Positions 26,224 to 36,340 of a stretch of DNA of 64,000 nucleotides are shown piece by piece. Within the stretch, counting starts at the first letter, position 1. Every line of letters begins with the position of its first letter. The notes beneath the pieces were generated by a model. That model made no database searches, was not told the origin of the DNA, and saw only the letters and a program-made list of their open reading frames with translations. The position numbers were made by a program, and so were the translations under genes. The DNA is from Lysinibacillus macroides (GTDB lineage Bacteria > Bacillota > Bacilli > Bacillales_A > Planococcaceae): contig NZ_LGCI01000006.1 in the NCBI RefSeq assembly GCF_001281525.1, forward strand, positions 267,971 through 331,970, in the 5' to 3' direction.

Positions 26224-27123
26224 ATGAAAATCCCACCGTATGTGCTATTATTGCTGGCAACGCTATTATGGGGTGGTAATTTTGTGATTGGGCGGGCTGT
26301 TAGTGATGATATTCCTCCATTAACGTTGGCTTTTCTACGCTGGTGTGTTGCGTTTATGGTATTCTTACCAATTGCTTATCGCTCTTTAAAACGTGAGTGG
26401 CCTCTACTCAAGGAACATTGGTTAATTGTGCTGATTTTATCTTTAACTGGTGTTGCAGCATTTAACACACTTGTTTATATTGGCCTACACTATACAACAT
26501 CCATTAATGCATCATTGATGAATTCATCCACACCCATTATCATTTATATACTTTCCTTTATTTTTCTAAAGGAGAGGCTATCAAAATTTCAGCTAATTGG
26601 GACGATTTTATCGCTTAGTGGTGTTGTCTTTATTATTACGGGTGGCTCATTTGCAAGCTTGGTAGGCTTTACGTTTAACAAAGGGGATGTAATTGTTACC
26701 ATTGCAGTCTGTTGTTGGAGTGTGTATTCATTGTTAATTAAACAGTATGCAAAGCGTTTACCAGGTCAATCTACTTTCCTTGTAACAATCGTGCTTGGTC
26801 TGGTACTACTATTTCCTTTTTATTTATATGAAACATTAGAGGGTACAGCTACCATTCATTGGGGATGGTCAACCATTGCAGCAATTTTATATGTTGGTGT
26901 ATTTGCTTCCATCGTTGCCTTTCTATGCTGGAATAATGGGGTTATACAGCTTGGTGCAAACAAGGCAAGCATTTATTTAAACTTTATCCCTGTTTTTGCC
27001 ACTATTTTTGCAATTCTCTTTCTTCATGAAAAACTCCATGCATTTCAAATTATTGGGGGGCTTGCCGTTGTAGCAGGCGTTATTTTAGCTGGAAAAACAA
27101 ATAAACAAAGGCTTCCATCATAA
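26224..27123 (+). CDS. EamA/DMT-family transporter
   Basis: The 299-residue protein has ten hydrophobic helices arranged as two EamA repeats (~8-140 and ~155-290). The family exports amino acids and other metabolites; the substrate cannot be read from the sequence. AAAGGAG lies well placed before the ATG. It is a single gene diverging from the LD-carboxypeptidase gene. Confidence 0.9.
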   Translation: MKIPPYVLLLLATLLWGGNFVIGRAVSDDIPPLTLAFLRWCVAFMVFLPIAYRSLKREWPLLKEHWLIVLILSLTGVAAFNTLVYIGLHYTTSINASLMNSSTPIIIYILSFIFLKERLSKFQLIGTILSLSGVVFIITGGSFASLVGFTFNKGDVIVTIAVCCWSVYSLLIKQYAKRLPGQSTFLVTIVLGLVLLFPFYLYETLEGTATIHWGWSTIAAILYVGVFASIVAFLCWNNGVIQLGANKASIYLNFIPVFATIFAILFLHEKLHAFQIIGGLAVVAGVILAGKTNKQRLPS

Positions 27124-27253
27124 GAAGTCTTTGTTTATGAGCGTTCCTTTTTACTTTTTCTTGTATAATTGAGCTTTTCAGCTACAAATCTATTATGCAT
27201 AATTTTAGCGTAATATCAAAATAACTAGGCTATATCCGTTACTTGTTGAATAT

Positions 27254-27466
27254 TTAGTTAAAAATATTTCCACTCCGATAATCGTCAATAATCAGGGTCG
27301 TTTCCTTTGTCAATTTTATATGCTGCAATGCTGTGACAAAGCCGTTTAATCGCGCCTCTGCACGTACAAAATTTAGTAAAGAGGAAGGTGTCTTTAAACG
27401 TTCATATTCATTGTGCATTTCCCTTGCTTCTTTTTTGTAAGCCTCATAGGTATTGATTAATTTCAT
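27254..27466 (-). CDS. Small hypothetical protein
   Basis: A 70-residue charged protein (MKLINTYEAYKKEAREMH, ending YRSGNIFN), helical in its first half, with no membrane segment and no domain I recognise. AAAGGATGATGGG before the ATG is a plausible ribosome site. Support is the ribosome site and ordinary codon use only. Confidence 0.5.
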   Translation of the reverse strand: MKLINTYEAYKKEAREMHNEYERLKTPSSLLNFVRAEARLNGFVTALQHIKLTKETTLIIDDYRSGNIFN

Positions 27467-27565
27467 CCCATCATCCTTTCACGACTCTAATGATTATATC
27501 TTCTAGTTTTGTTCCTTACATTCCTCTTCTCTAAAACAGTTATTTAGCTATTAATTGTATTATGT

Positions 27566-27602
27566 AAAAAAATACAACCCGCACCAAATTTAGTGCGAGT
27601 TG
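27566..27602 (-). terminator. Terminator of the ABC transporter/iron operon
   Basis: CAACCCGCAC (27575-27584) pairs with GTGCGAGTTG (27593-27602) with one mismatch; an A-run at 27566-27572 gives the minus-strand T-tract. Confidence 0.7.
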
Positions 27603-27611
27603 ATGTTGATG

Positions 27612-29327
27612 CTAATGACCAAATTGCGCCTGATGAAGTCGACTGTACACGCCTTCAGTAACAAGTAACTCATGATGTGTCCCTTGCTCCACAATGCCTT
27701 GTTCTGTTACCACAACGATTCGATCTGCATCTTTAATGGTTGCTAATCGATGGGCAATGATGAGTGTTGTACGCCCTTCAGCCAATTCTGCAAGTGAATG
27801 CTGAATCGCTTGCTCTGTTTCTGTATCTAATGCGGAAGTTGCTTCATCCAGTATCAGAATAGGTGGATTTTTCAAGAACATGCGAGCGATAGCCAGCCGT
27901 TGCTTCTGACCTCCTGATAGCTTCACACCCCGTTCACCGATAACTGTATCCATGCCGAGCTCCTGCTCACGAATAAACGAGTCAAGCCGAGCTCTACGGG
28001 CAGCCTCCCATAACTCTTCTTCGCTTGCTATTAGTTTACCATAGCTAATATTCTCTCGAATTGTGCCAGCGAACAAAAACACATCCTGCTGGACAATCCC
28101 AATCTGTCGGCGCAACGATTCCTGTGTTACCTGCCGAATATCTACACCATCAATACGAATTGCGCCTTCCTCTACCTCATAGAAACGCGGCAATAAGCTA
28201 CATATTGTGGTTTTACCTGCTCCAGAAGGTCCTACAAAAGCAATGGTCTCTCCTTTACGAATGCGCAGGCTAATCTTGCTTAGTATTTGCTTTTCTCCTT
28301 CATAGCTAAAAGATACGTGATCATAATGAATATCTCGTTGAAGGGGTGCTAGCTCAGTTGCATCAGGAGCATCTGCCACATCTGGCTCTGTATCTAATAG
28401 CTCAACATAGCGCTTAAAGCCAGCAAAGCCTTGCGGGTAACTTTCTACAATAGCATTAATTTTTTCAATAGGTCGGAAAAATACATTTGTTAATAGTAAA
28501 AAAGCGACAAATTCCCCATACGTTAAATCTTGATGGATCACAAACCATGTACCACATACCATGACAAACAGGCTGACAAATCGCATCATCATATAACTGA
28601 TCGAGCCGTTACTGGCAATCAGCTTGTAAGAGCGTAGCTTTGTAAGACGGAAACGATTATTGTTCACGTCAAATTGTGCTTCCTCATGTGCCTCATTAGA
28701 AAATGCTTTCACCACACGAATGCCACCTACATTGTCTTCAATTCTCGCATTGAAGTCACCAATGTCTCGAAATAGTTGATGAATAGCCTTCGTCATTTTA
28801 CCGTTAAAATAAACGACAACCCAAATGATGATTGGTACAACAACAAATGTCAGTACCGCTAACTTCCAATTAATCATCATCATCAAGCCAAATGAACCAG
28901 CCAATGTCATGACCGCAATAAATAAATCCTCTGGTCCATGATGTGCCATCTCACCAATCATGTTCATATCGTTTGTCAGACGGCCAATCAAATGCCCTGT
29001 TTTCGTATTATCAAAAAAGCGAAATGACAGCTTTTGAATATGTCCAAACAATTTGCGACGCATATCGGTTTCAATATGGATACCAAGCATATGCCCCCAA
29101 TAATTAACAATATACAAAAGCACTGTGTTGAGGGCATATAATGCCAATAAACCAAGTGACGCCCAAATAATTAAGTCCCATTTGCCATCAGGTAGCAAAT
29201 CATCAATAAATAGATTCACGACTAACGGGAAAGCCAATTCCAATAAACCTGCTAAAATAGCGCAACCAAAATCAACTAAAAATAATCCCTTATAAGGCTG
29301 ATAATAACTAAAAAAACGTCGAATCAT
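27612..29327 (-). CDS. ABC half-transporter (membrane domain plus ATPase)
   Basis: The 571-residue protein has a six-helix exporter-type membrane domain (~1-310) and an ATPase domain with Walker A GPSGAGKTT, signature LSGGQKQR and Walker B ILILDEAT. The gene starts one base after the stop of the fused ABC gene, whose last codons hold its ribosome site, so it is translationally coupled. Within this iron-regulated unit it may form a homodimer or pair with the fused protein; exporter-fold pairs such as YbtP/YbtQ import iron-siderophores. Confidence 0.92.
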   Translation of the reverse strand: MIRRFFSYYQPYKGLFLVDFGCAILAGLLELAFPLVVNLFIDDLLPDGKWDLIIWASLGLLALYALNTVLLYIVNYWGHMLGIHIETDMRRKLFGHIQKLSFRFFDNTKTGHLIGRLTNDMNMIGEMAHHGPEDLFIAVMTLAGSFGLMMMINWKLAVLTFVVVPIIIWVVVYFNGKMTKAIHQLFRDIGDFNARIEDNVGGIRVVKAFSNEAHEEAQFDVNNNRFRLTKLRSYKLIASNGSISYMMMRFVSLFVMVCGTWFVIHQDLTYGEFVAFLLLTNVFFRPIEKINAIVESYPQGFAGFKRYVELLDTEPDVADAPDATELAPLQRDIHYDHVSFSYEGEKQILSKISLRIRKGETIAFVGPSGAGKTTICSLLPRFYEVEEGAIRIDGVDIRQVTQESLRRQIGIVQQDVFLFAGTIRENISYGKLIASEEELWEAARRARLDSFIREQELGMDTVIGERGVKLSGGQKQRLAIARMFLKNPPILILDEATSALDTETEQAIQHSLAELAEGRTTLIIAHRLATIKDADRIVVVTEQGIVEQGTHHELLVTEGVYSRLHQAQFGH

Positions 29328-29328
29328 A

Positions 29329-32300
29329 TTATCCTCCTATCATAGCATTGGTATGCCTATCATTAGATAAGGTCCATTGCTGTGCACGATTACGTTCTTC
29401 ACAAAATTGGCGATACAGTCCAGGTACACGAAGTAATTGCTCATGTGTTCCTTGCTGAATGATTTGCCCTTCATTGATCATCACAATTTGATCTGCATGC
29501 TGAATGGTGCTCAGTCGATGTGCTACGACTACTAATGTTTTGTTGACGGTTAATGCACGAAGCGCTGCTTGAATCTCCCATTCGTTTTCCGGATCAATAC
29601 TTGATGTAGCCTCATCCAACAGTACAATTGGGGCATCTTTTAAGATGGCTCGTGCAATCGAAATTCGTTGCTTTTCACCTCCTGATAAAGAAGAACCTCC
29701 TTCGTCAATCCGTGTATTGTATCCATTTGGCAACGCGACAATAAATTCATGGCAGCGGGCAGCTTTTGCCGCAGCAATAACTTCCTCCTCTGTTGCCTCT
29801 GGACGTCCAAAACGAATATTATTCAGCACGCTATCTTTAAACAAATAAACATCCTGAAATACAATCGATAGATGGCTCATTAATGTGTCCATCCGCATAT
29901 CACGCACATCCACACCACCAATACGAATGTGCCCAGCTTGTACATCCCAAAATCTTGCAATAAGATTAAGTAGCGTTGTTTTTCCACCACCAGATGGCCC
30001 TACAAATGCTGTCATACTATGTGCTGGAATAGATAAAGTAAGATCATTAATGATGGCACACTCCCCTTGTTTGCGCCCTTCATAAGAAAAGGAAACTTTG
30101 TGTAGTTCGATTCCTACGCCTACTGGCTTCTGCTCTTGTGCTATCTCTGGCTCTGGTAGCACAGGTACATCAAGCACCTCGGACACTCGACTGGCTGCCG
30201 CCAAATAAAGTCGTCGGGATAATGTATAATTCAATAAAGGAATGGGCTCAAAAAAACCAAGCATCAAAATCATAAAGAGTAAGAAGGTCATTCCTGATAG
30301 TGAACCGATTGAATACAACACACTACCCGCTAGTAAAACAGCCGCAAAGCCAACTTCAAATAAGGAGCTATACCAAAACTGATACGGTGTCATTCGATTT
30401 TGAACGGTCATATTGGCATCACGATAAGCAGCCATCGCTTTTTCATAGCGTTCAAGCCTTGTATGATTAGAAGCAAATGAACGAATAACAGGTATGCCCT
30501 GAATATACTCAAGAATTTGATTGTTGGCTGCACTCTTTGCTTCGTTTTGCTGCTTCATTGTTTCATCGAACATCCTGTTAATAAAACGTGTCATAATTAA
30601 ATACGCAGGTATACCTAACAATGCAAATAAAGAAAGTCGCCAATCAAGCCAAAGCATAGCGCCAAACAGCAGGGCAGGGGCTACTATACCGCGTATCAGT
30701 GTCCCTATCGAGTCAAATATAGACAAACCTCCAAAACCAGAAGCATCCGTTGTCAACCTTGTTTGAATTGTGCCTGCATCTTTTGTAAGAAAGAAGCCCA
30801 TTGGCAAACGCCGCAAATGCTGTCCAAGATAAATACGTAAACGTCGTCCTACTGCGTTATCATAGCGTTCAAAGCCGCGGAAAGAAGCGATGGTTAAAAA
30901 CACTTGACCAATTAAACAAAATAATAATATTGCAGCGTATCCCCATGCCTGAGTCATATCCATAACAGTCAACGCTTGGATAATCGCCATGACGGACCAT
31001 GTTGTTAAGCTAATAAGTGGTGCTGCTAATAAAGGAAACAGACAAGCACGTAGCAACTGTTTACGATCAGGTCCTGCTAATTGCAGAAGCTTGCGCCAAT
31101 ACCCATTAGGTTCACTCAGCGTTGTATAGGGATGATTTGGAGTAGGGGGCAAGGTAGAATGGGTAGACGAGCCAGTGTGCACAGCAACATCCTGTGTATG
31201 GTCGATTGCGAATACTTCGGCTTTGTTCTCATTCACGATTCCTTGCTCTGTCGCTAAAAATTTGTTCCACATCTGTGCATAACGTGTTTGCTGCTGTAGC
31301 AACTCATCATGTGTGCCAGTTGCCTCAATTTCTCCATCATGTATAATGACAATTTGGTCTGCGTCAGCAATTGTCCCTAGTCGATGTGCCACAACAATCA
31401 TTGTTTTCGGTTTGCCGCTTTTTGGATGCATCAAGGCTGTCAGTGCCTCTTGAATACGTGCCTCATTCTCTGCATCAACATAGGCAGTTGCTTCATCCAA
31501 AAGTAGAATGGGTGCATCTTTGAGAATAGCTCTAGCAATACTAATACGCTGGCGCTGTCCGCCGCTCAAACGGCTTCCATGCTCACCTGCTTGTGTTTGA
31601 TAGCCCTCTGGTAATTCCATAATAAATGCATGACAGCTTGCCTTTTTCGCTGCCTCCATCACTTCTTCATCACTAGCATTTGGTTTGCCGATGCGGATAT
31701 TTTCCATGATGGTATCGTTAAAAAGAAAGACATCTTGAAACACACAGGAAACATTTCGCGCCAGCTCCAGAGAAGCAATTTGTCGTACATCTACATTCCC
31801 AATCGATACAGCGCCATTCTCTACATCCCAAAAACGCGATACCAGCCGAACAATGGTAGATTTGCCTGAGCCTGAAGTACCAACTAATGCTGTCACCTTG
31901 CCTTCTGGTGCAACAAAAGAAAGATCTTTCAATACAGAACGTTTTTCATCATAGGAGAATGAAACTTTGTGAAAGCGAATTTCACTACCCTTTGTCTGTA
32001 AAGGTTCAGTTGGTTCAGGTAGAGATTTTTCCTGCAAAAAGGCTGTAATACTGTCCATACTACGTTTGACAATATCTATCGCATGACTGCCACTATGAAT
32101 CACATCAAAAATCGTCTTACCAAAACTGAGAGTCATAAGCACAAAGAATACAAATGTTGGAATGCCAAGTGTTCCCGTGCTATACAGCCAAATACCCGTT
32201 GGAATAACAAACAGTAGACCGCCTCGAGACAAGCCAACCACTAGCCCTTTATAGCGAAATATACGAAGGTTGAGTGTTAATATCTTTTGTGAGCTATCCT

Positions 32301-33018
32301 CTATAACTGTGCGAAACGAATCATAGCTTGCATCGGCGCGAGCAAATGCCTTAATGACTTTCATGCCATATACATATTGCAACACCGCTTCCATCACACG
32401 CATCTGCTGCTTTTGCAATTCTGGACCAATGATGCCCAGCTTACGTAGAACCCATTTGAAACTACAATACACAACAGGTACATAAAGCAACGCAGCTAGT
32501 CCCATACGCCAATCAATTAAAAACATTGTTACAACTGTCAAAAAAGGAACAGCCGTAGAAGCCGTCATTTCTGGAATAAAATGCGCAATACCTTCTTCTA
32601 ATTGTTCGACCTTCTCATTCATCATATCTTTTATTTCTGATGTTGAATGTGTTTGAAAATAACCGAGCGGTAAAGTCGCTAGCTTCTTCGCTAGCAAAAT
32701 TCGGATGTCGTAAAGTACAGGAAACGCTACTAAATGGGCAATTCTGGTTGACCAAGCAAATAACCAACCTTTCCCCAATATAGCCAATAATGCTACAGTT
32801 CCAAGCGCTATATAGGGCTGGTGCTCTAGCCAGCCTTCCCCACTACCTAAGACCTTTTCAGCAATCACATAAACAACAAGATACGGTACAAGCCCAAGTG
32901 CTGTCGATAATACAGCTAACATGGCGGCAAATACAATGGACATACGCCTCTTTTTTCCCATCCAATCGAGAAGACGTCTAATAGGCGATAACTCTTCATT
33001 TTTTATATCTATATTCAT
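29329..33018 (-). CDS. Fused double ABC transporter (two membrane and two ATPase domains)
   Basis: The product of about 1229 residues carries, in order, a membrane domain, an ATPase (Walker A GTSGSGKST, signature LSGGQRQR), an acidic/Pro-rich linker of ~70 residues, a second membrane domain and a second ATPase (GPSGGGKTT, LSGGEKQR). It is a full transporter in one chain. Both ATPases look intact. The start is the ATG at 33018 or the TTG one codon earlier; AAAGGAGG lies upstream of both. The gene sits 3' of a siderophore-binding lipoprotein, so siderophore import by an exporter-fold system is inferred. Confidence 0.9.
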   Translation of the reverse strand: MNIDIKNEELSPIRRLLDWMGKKRRMSIVFAAMLAVLSTALGLVPYLVVYVIAEKVLGSGEGWLEHQPYIALGTVALLAILGKGWLFAWSTRIAHLVAFPVLYDIRILLAKKLATLPLGYFQTHSTSEIKDMMNEKVEQLEEGIAHFIPEMTASTAVPFLTVVTMFLIDWRMGLAALLYVPVVYCSFKWVLRKLGIIGPELQKQQMRVMEAVLQYVYGMKVIKAFARADASYDSFRTVIEDSSQKILTLNLRIFRYKGLVVGLSRGGLLFVIPTGIWLYSTGTLGIPTFVFFVLMTLSFGKTIFDVIHSGSHAIDIVKRSMDSITAFLQEKSLPEPTEPLQTKGSEIRFHKVSFSYDEKRSVLKDLSFVAPEGKVTALVGTSGSGKSTIVRLVSRFWDVENGAVSIGNVDVRQIASLELARNVSCVFQDVFLFNDTIMENIRIGKPNASDEEVMEAAKKASCHAFIMELPEGYQTQAGEHGSRLSGGQRQRISIARAILKDAPILLLDEATAYVDAENEARIQEALTALMHPKSGKPKTMIVVAHRLGTIADADQIVIIHDGEIEATGTHDELLQQQTRYAQMWNKFLATEQGIVNENKAEVFAIDHTQDVAVHTGSSTHSTLPPTPNHPYTTLSEPNGYWRKLLQLAGPDRKQLLRACLFPLLAAPLISLTTWSVMAIIQALTVMDMTQAWGYAAILLFCLIGQVFLTIASFRGFERYDNAVGRRLRIYLGQHLRRLPMGFFLTKDAGTIQTRLTTDASGFGGLSIFDSIGTLIRGIVAPALLFGAMLWLDWRLSLFALLGIPAYLIMTRFINRMFDETMKQQNEAKSAANNQILEYIQGIPVIRSFASNHTRLERYEKAMAAYRDANMTVQNRMTPYQFWYSSLFEVGFAAVLLAGSVLYSIGSLSGMTFLLFMILMLGFFEPIPLLNYTLSRRLYLAAASRVSEVLDVPVLPEPEIAQEQKPVGVGIELHKVSFSYEGRKQGECAIINDLTLSIPAHSMTAFVGPSGGGKTTLLNLIARFWDVQAGHIRIGGVDVRDMRMDTLMSHLSIVFQDVYLFKDSVLNNIRFGRPEATEEEVIAAAKAARCHEFIVALPNGYNTRIDEGGSSLSGGEKQRISIARAILKDAPIVLLDEATSSIDPENEWEIQAALRALTVNKTLVVVAHRLSTIQHADQIVMINEGQIIQQGTHEQLLRVPGLYRQFCEERNRAQQWTLSNDRHTNAMIGG

Positions 33019-33097
33019 CAAATCATTGCCTCCTTTATAGCAGAAGACACAATCCATAATTGAATCGTGCCTTCTACATTCTTTAGCTATTACTCTA

Positions 33098-34072
33098 CTA
33101 TTGCAATGCGGAGAGAATTGTTTCTACTCCATATCGTGTTGCCAGTGCACCGCCTGTTAAGCCTGATAAGTCAATTGCATGTACTTGATTTTTTTGGCTA
33201 GCTATTAATCCTTGCCATACCGAACTTTCCTTAAGCTCATCAAACAATACTGGATCCTCACCACTGGATACAAATAAATGATCGGGATTAATATCCGGTA
33301 GCGACTCTAATTGAATTGTGCCCGTTTCCTTTGGCCAATTTGGCGGCACTTGCAAACCTAAACCTTTTGTTGAATCGTAATACATAGCCAATTGATTTTG
33401 ATCAAATAAGTACATATCCTTATTCACAAGACGCATAAATCCAATTGTTCCTATATTCGTATCTTTCAATTGCTCTTTGCCATTGTCCACGATGGACATT
33501 GTTTCACTAATAAACGATTCTGCTGCCTCTGTTTCGTTAAGCGCCTTGCCAACTTCTCGCAACGATTCTACCCAGTTACTAAATAAAGCATCACCATCAA
33601 AGACAATTACAGGAGCAATTTTTTCCAATTGATCCAAAACTTCTTCATTATAATGGGTAGCCAAAATTAAATCGGGCTGCATTGCCAATAACTTTTCAAG
33701 ATTCGAGTTCATATCGCCAAGGTCCTCAATCGTATATTTGTCAAAGTAGTCTTTCATAGAAGCCCATTCTGACATCATTGCTACTGTATCAGCCGCAATA
33801 GGTGGGCGCTCTAACGCCAATAAATTTTCTGTAACCATCCATGTAACAGAGGCAATACGCTCTGGTTTTTCCGTCAAGGTAATTTCCTTGCCCCTTGAAT
33901 CTACATATGTATGTGGCCAGGTTATCTCTGTCACTGCATCCTCTTGTTTAGATGATTTGCTTTGTTCATCCAATTGCTCTTTTTCCTGATTACTGTTACA
34001 AGCTGTCAACAGCAATAGGCAGCCTAATATCATTAGAAAAGTTCTTCGAAAATTGCTATAAACGATCTCCAT
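33098..34072 (-). CDS. Iron-siderophore-binding lipoprotein
   Basis: The 324-residue protein has a lipoprotein signal peptide with LLTAC lipobox (Cys about residue 25) and a periplasmic-binding (FhuD/BtuF type) fold, with RIASVTWMVTENLLAL, DLILATHYNEEVLDQL and DHLFVSS as family-typical stretches. It would bind ferric siderophores on the outer face of the membrane and pass them to a transporter. A near-perfect Fur box lies 33 bases upstream. The first gene of the iron operon; AGGAG precedes the ATG. Confidence 0.9.
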   Translation of the reverse strand: MEIVYSNFRRTFLMILGCLLLLTACNSNQEKEQLDEQSKSSKQEDAVTEITWPHTYVDSRGKEITLTEKPERIASVTWMVTENLLALERPPIAADTVAMMSEWASMKDYFDKYTIEDLGDMNSNLEKLLAMQPDLILATHYNEEVLDQLEKIAPVIVFDGDALFSNWVESLREVGKALNETEAAESFISETMSIVDNGKEQLKDTNIGTIGFMRLVNKDMYLFDQNQLAMYYDSTKGLGLQVPPNWPKETGTIQLESLPDINPDHLFVSSGEDPVLFDELKESSVWQGLIASQKNQVHAIDLSGLTGGALATRYGVETILSALQ

Positions 34073-34104
34073 CCTGGAATTCTCCTATCTACTATTTTAT
34101 AAAT

Positions 34105-34123
34105 GATAATGATTATCATTATT
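34105..34123. promoter_or_regulatory. Fur box upstream of the siderophore-binding gene
   Basis: GATAATGATTATCATTATT matches the 19-base Fur consensus at 18 positions and contains a perfect 7-1-7 palindrome. Fur with iron should repress the downstream operon. Confidence 0.92.
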
Positions 34124-34205
34124 ATATAGTTTAGACGGTCATCAAGAAGGATGCTATATCATAATTCCCGAAATCTTTCTGGATAATTTCCAGACAGTAA
34201 GTAAT

Positions 34206-35030
34206 TTACAACATTTGTCTTAACTCACGTCTCTTCTTAGGGGAGATGCCCATATGCGTTTTGAATATTCTACTAAAATAATTAGGATCTTTGTAACCAA
34301 CAGCCTCTGCAATTTCTTGAATTGTCGCACTCGTTGTATAAAGCAGTTCCTCTGCACGCTTCATCCGATAGCGAATCATATAATCTATTGGCGCAATGCC
34401 CATGTATTTATGAAATAAATAAGAAAAATATTTACCGCTCATGCCATAGCGTGCCGCAAGCTGCTCAAGTGTTAATCGTTCATCATAATGTTTCTGGATA
34501 TATTGCGCTGCATCTATGACAACAGGAGAACTTTCTTTGTTTTGCCCATGACGCTCTTCTCGAAGAACAGTAGAAACAAGGTGATAAAACAAGCTTTTTT
34601 GTTCTAATTGGCTCACCATATCAGGTAGAGCTGCAGTCAACTGCAATTTTTCCTGAAGCTGTAATAACTCAGATGTTAATTCAACTTGAAAGGTTGAAAC
34701 TTCAGTTAGCAATGAACTATTAGCCTCGTTTCGAGATACAGGTAAATAATGTACTAGAAAATATTCAGCAGCCTCTTCACCTGTACGTATTTCCATCCGT
34801 TTATTAACACCCCCAAAAAATCCTTCACCAGCACTTAATTGATAATGCTCCACTTCATCGAACATAAACTCTGCCTGTCCATATAAGATGATTAGCAGCG
34901 CACACTTTGTTGTCGGATAGTCAACATGTCCGCGAAAAATGCCGTTTGCTGGAATCGGATTTTTATACACACCCAATATATTGACTGGTATGTGTACAAA
35001 TGCCTGAGCTAGCTGTTCATATAAAGCCAT
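34206..35030 (-). CDS. AraC-family regulator of the iron-uptake cluster
   Basis: The product of about 274 residues has an N-terminal cupin-like sensing part and a C-terminal double helix-turn-helix (LTLEQLAARYGMSGKYFSYLF and IQEIAEAVGYKDPNYFSRIFK). It is the AraC type that senses siderophores in relatives such as Btr or YbtA. I take the ATG at 35030 (MALYEQL); the GTG three codons earlier overlaps the ribosome site. A Fur-like site lies about 105 bases upstream, and its target is probably the lipoprotein-ABC operon downstream. Confidence 0.85.
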   Translation of the reverse strand: MALYEQLAQAFVHIPVNILGVYKNPIPANGIFRGHVDYPTTKCALLIILYGQAEFMFDEVEHYQLSAGEGFFGGVNKRMEIRTGEEAAEYFLVHYLPVSRNEANSSLLTEVSTFQVELTSELLQLQEKLQLTAALPDMVSQLEQKSLFYHLVSTVLREERHGQNKESSPVVIDAAQYIQKHYDERLTLEQLAARYGMSGKYFSYLFHKYMGIAPIDYMIRYRMKRAEELLYTTSATIQEIAEAVGYKDPNYFSRIFKTHMGISPKKRRELRQML

Positions 35031-35135
35031 TATTATCACAACCTTTAATCACTTGGTTTTAAAATGAATGTTTGGACTTGTGTAGAGATCATTATGTGAA
35101 GGACTCAATGCCTCCAGATCTCGCCCTCTCTTATA

Positions 35136-35154
35136 GATAATGATTCTCACTCTC
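35136..35154. promoter_or_regulatory. Fur-box-like site upstream of the AraC gene
   Basis: GATAATGATTCTCACTCTC agrees with the Fur consensus at about 15 of 19 positions. It fits co-regulation of the AraC gene by iron. Confidence 0.6.
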
Positions 35155-35362
35155 AATGAATAGTATAGATTGTATCCCATCAAAATGAAATGCCCTATTT
35201 CTCAAAAAAGGGCTTGATGAATGTTCAAATGCTTATAATGTTCTTTGTGTGACAGTAACAGGCTATAAGACTCCCACTTCAAAACATGAACCGTGAATGA
35301 AACAAAATTGAAGCTACAACTAGTTAGACACTACTCGATCTACAGAGAAAACAAACTGAAAA

Positions 35363-35396
35363 TTAAAAAATCCCTGTAAAAATTCACAGGGATTGT
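35363..35396 (-). terminator. Terminator of nagB
   Basis: AATCCCTGT (35369-35377) pairs perfectly with ACAGGGATT (35386-35394), preceded on the plus strand by an A-run that gives the minus-strand T-tract. Confidence 0.8.
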
Positions 35397-35449
35397 CTTA
35401 TTAGATTTATTTTTCAGTACATAAAGAAGAGCTATCCTAAAGCCTCTTA

Positions 35450-36175
35450 TTATTTTGTTCCACCATAAATAACCGTAACATGTGGATGTGTTAATAATTG
35501 GCTTGCTGGAAAATCTTCTGTAATATTACCACTTTTCAATTTTTCAATAGCATCCAACTTTTTTTCACCAAAAGCAATAAGGACAATTTCTTTAGCCTTC
35601 ATAATAGATTGAATCCCCATTGTAATGGCGTGTGTTGGTACTTCAGATGGGTCATCAAAGTAAATCGCATTTTCTGTTCTTGTGGATTCTGTTAATGCAA
35701 CAATATTGGTCATCGAATCAAACGGAGTGCCTGGTTCATTAAAAGCAATATGTCCGTTTACACCGATTCCAAGAAGCTGTAAATCAATACCACCTGCTGC
35801 TTCAATACTGGCATCATAAGCCACACACTCAGCAGCTAAATCTTCTGCCTTCCCATTTGGCAAATGTATATTTTGGGGTTGAATATCTATAAAATTAAAT
35901 AAGTTATCGTGCATAAATGTCCAATAGCTCGCTGGACTTGTTTGATCAAGCCCTACATATTCATCCAGATTAAAAGTTTGTATATCTTTAAAAGTTAAGT
36001 GCCCTGCCTGGTATTGCGCTATTAATTCCTTATACATGCCCACAGGTGAGCCACCCGTAGCTAATCCTAAAATACTATTTGGCTTATTCTGTATTTGCTT
36101 GAAAAAAATTTCCGCAGCAACTTTGCTCATTTCCTCATATGTATTGACTTCAATCCATGTCATGTTATTTGTCAT
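35450..36175 (-). CDS. nagB: Glucosamine-6-phosphate deaminase NagB
   Basis: The 241-residue enzyme has the catalytic residues Asp71, His142 and Glu147 (in FNLDEYVGL and NGHIAFNEPG) at positions one less than in the Escherichia coli enzyme, and the phosphate loop TGGSP. It turns glucosamine-6-phosphate into fructose-6-phosphate and ammonia, linking amino-sugar use to glycolysis. AAGGAAGG precedes the ATG. Unusually, no nagA or nagR gene is next to it. Confidence 0.96.
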   Translation of the reverse strand: MTNNMTWIEVNTYEEMSKVAAEIFFKQIQNKPNSILGLATGGSPVGMYKELIAQYQAGHLTFKDIQTFNLDEYVGLDQTSPASYWTFMHDNLFNFIDIQPQNIHLPNGKAEDLAAECVAYDASIEAAGGIDLQLLGIGVNGHIAFNEPGTPFDSMTNIVALTESTRTENAIYFDDPSEVPTHAITMGIQSIMKAKEIVLIAFGEKKLDAIEKLKSGNITEDFPASQLLTHPHVTVIYGGTK

Positions 36176-36340
36176 ATATACCTTCCTTATAATTATTGTT
36201 TTAACTATTTCACTTTATAGTAGTTAATAAATTAATTCTACAAGTTATTTAACTATTTATCTATTATTTACTGCCAAATATTATGCGTGTATTCTTAAGC
36301 TATTTCGGTTATGTTATTAATAGGGAGGTGAGACGGTTTA

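Larger units (their letters stand above)
35031..35449. other. Gap between AraC and nagB genes
   Basis: About 420 bases. Holds the Fur-like site at 35136-35154 and the nagB terminator near 35369; no gene is seen in the rest. Confidence 0.55.
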
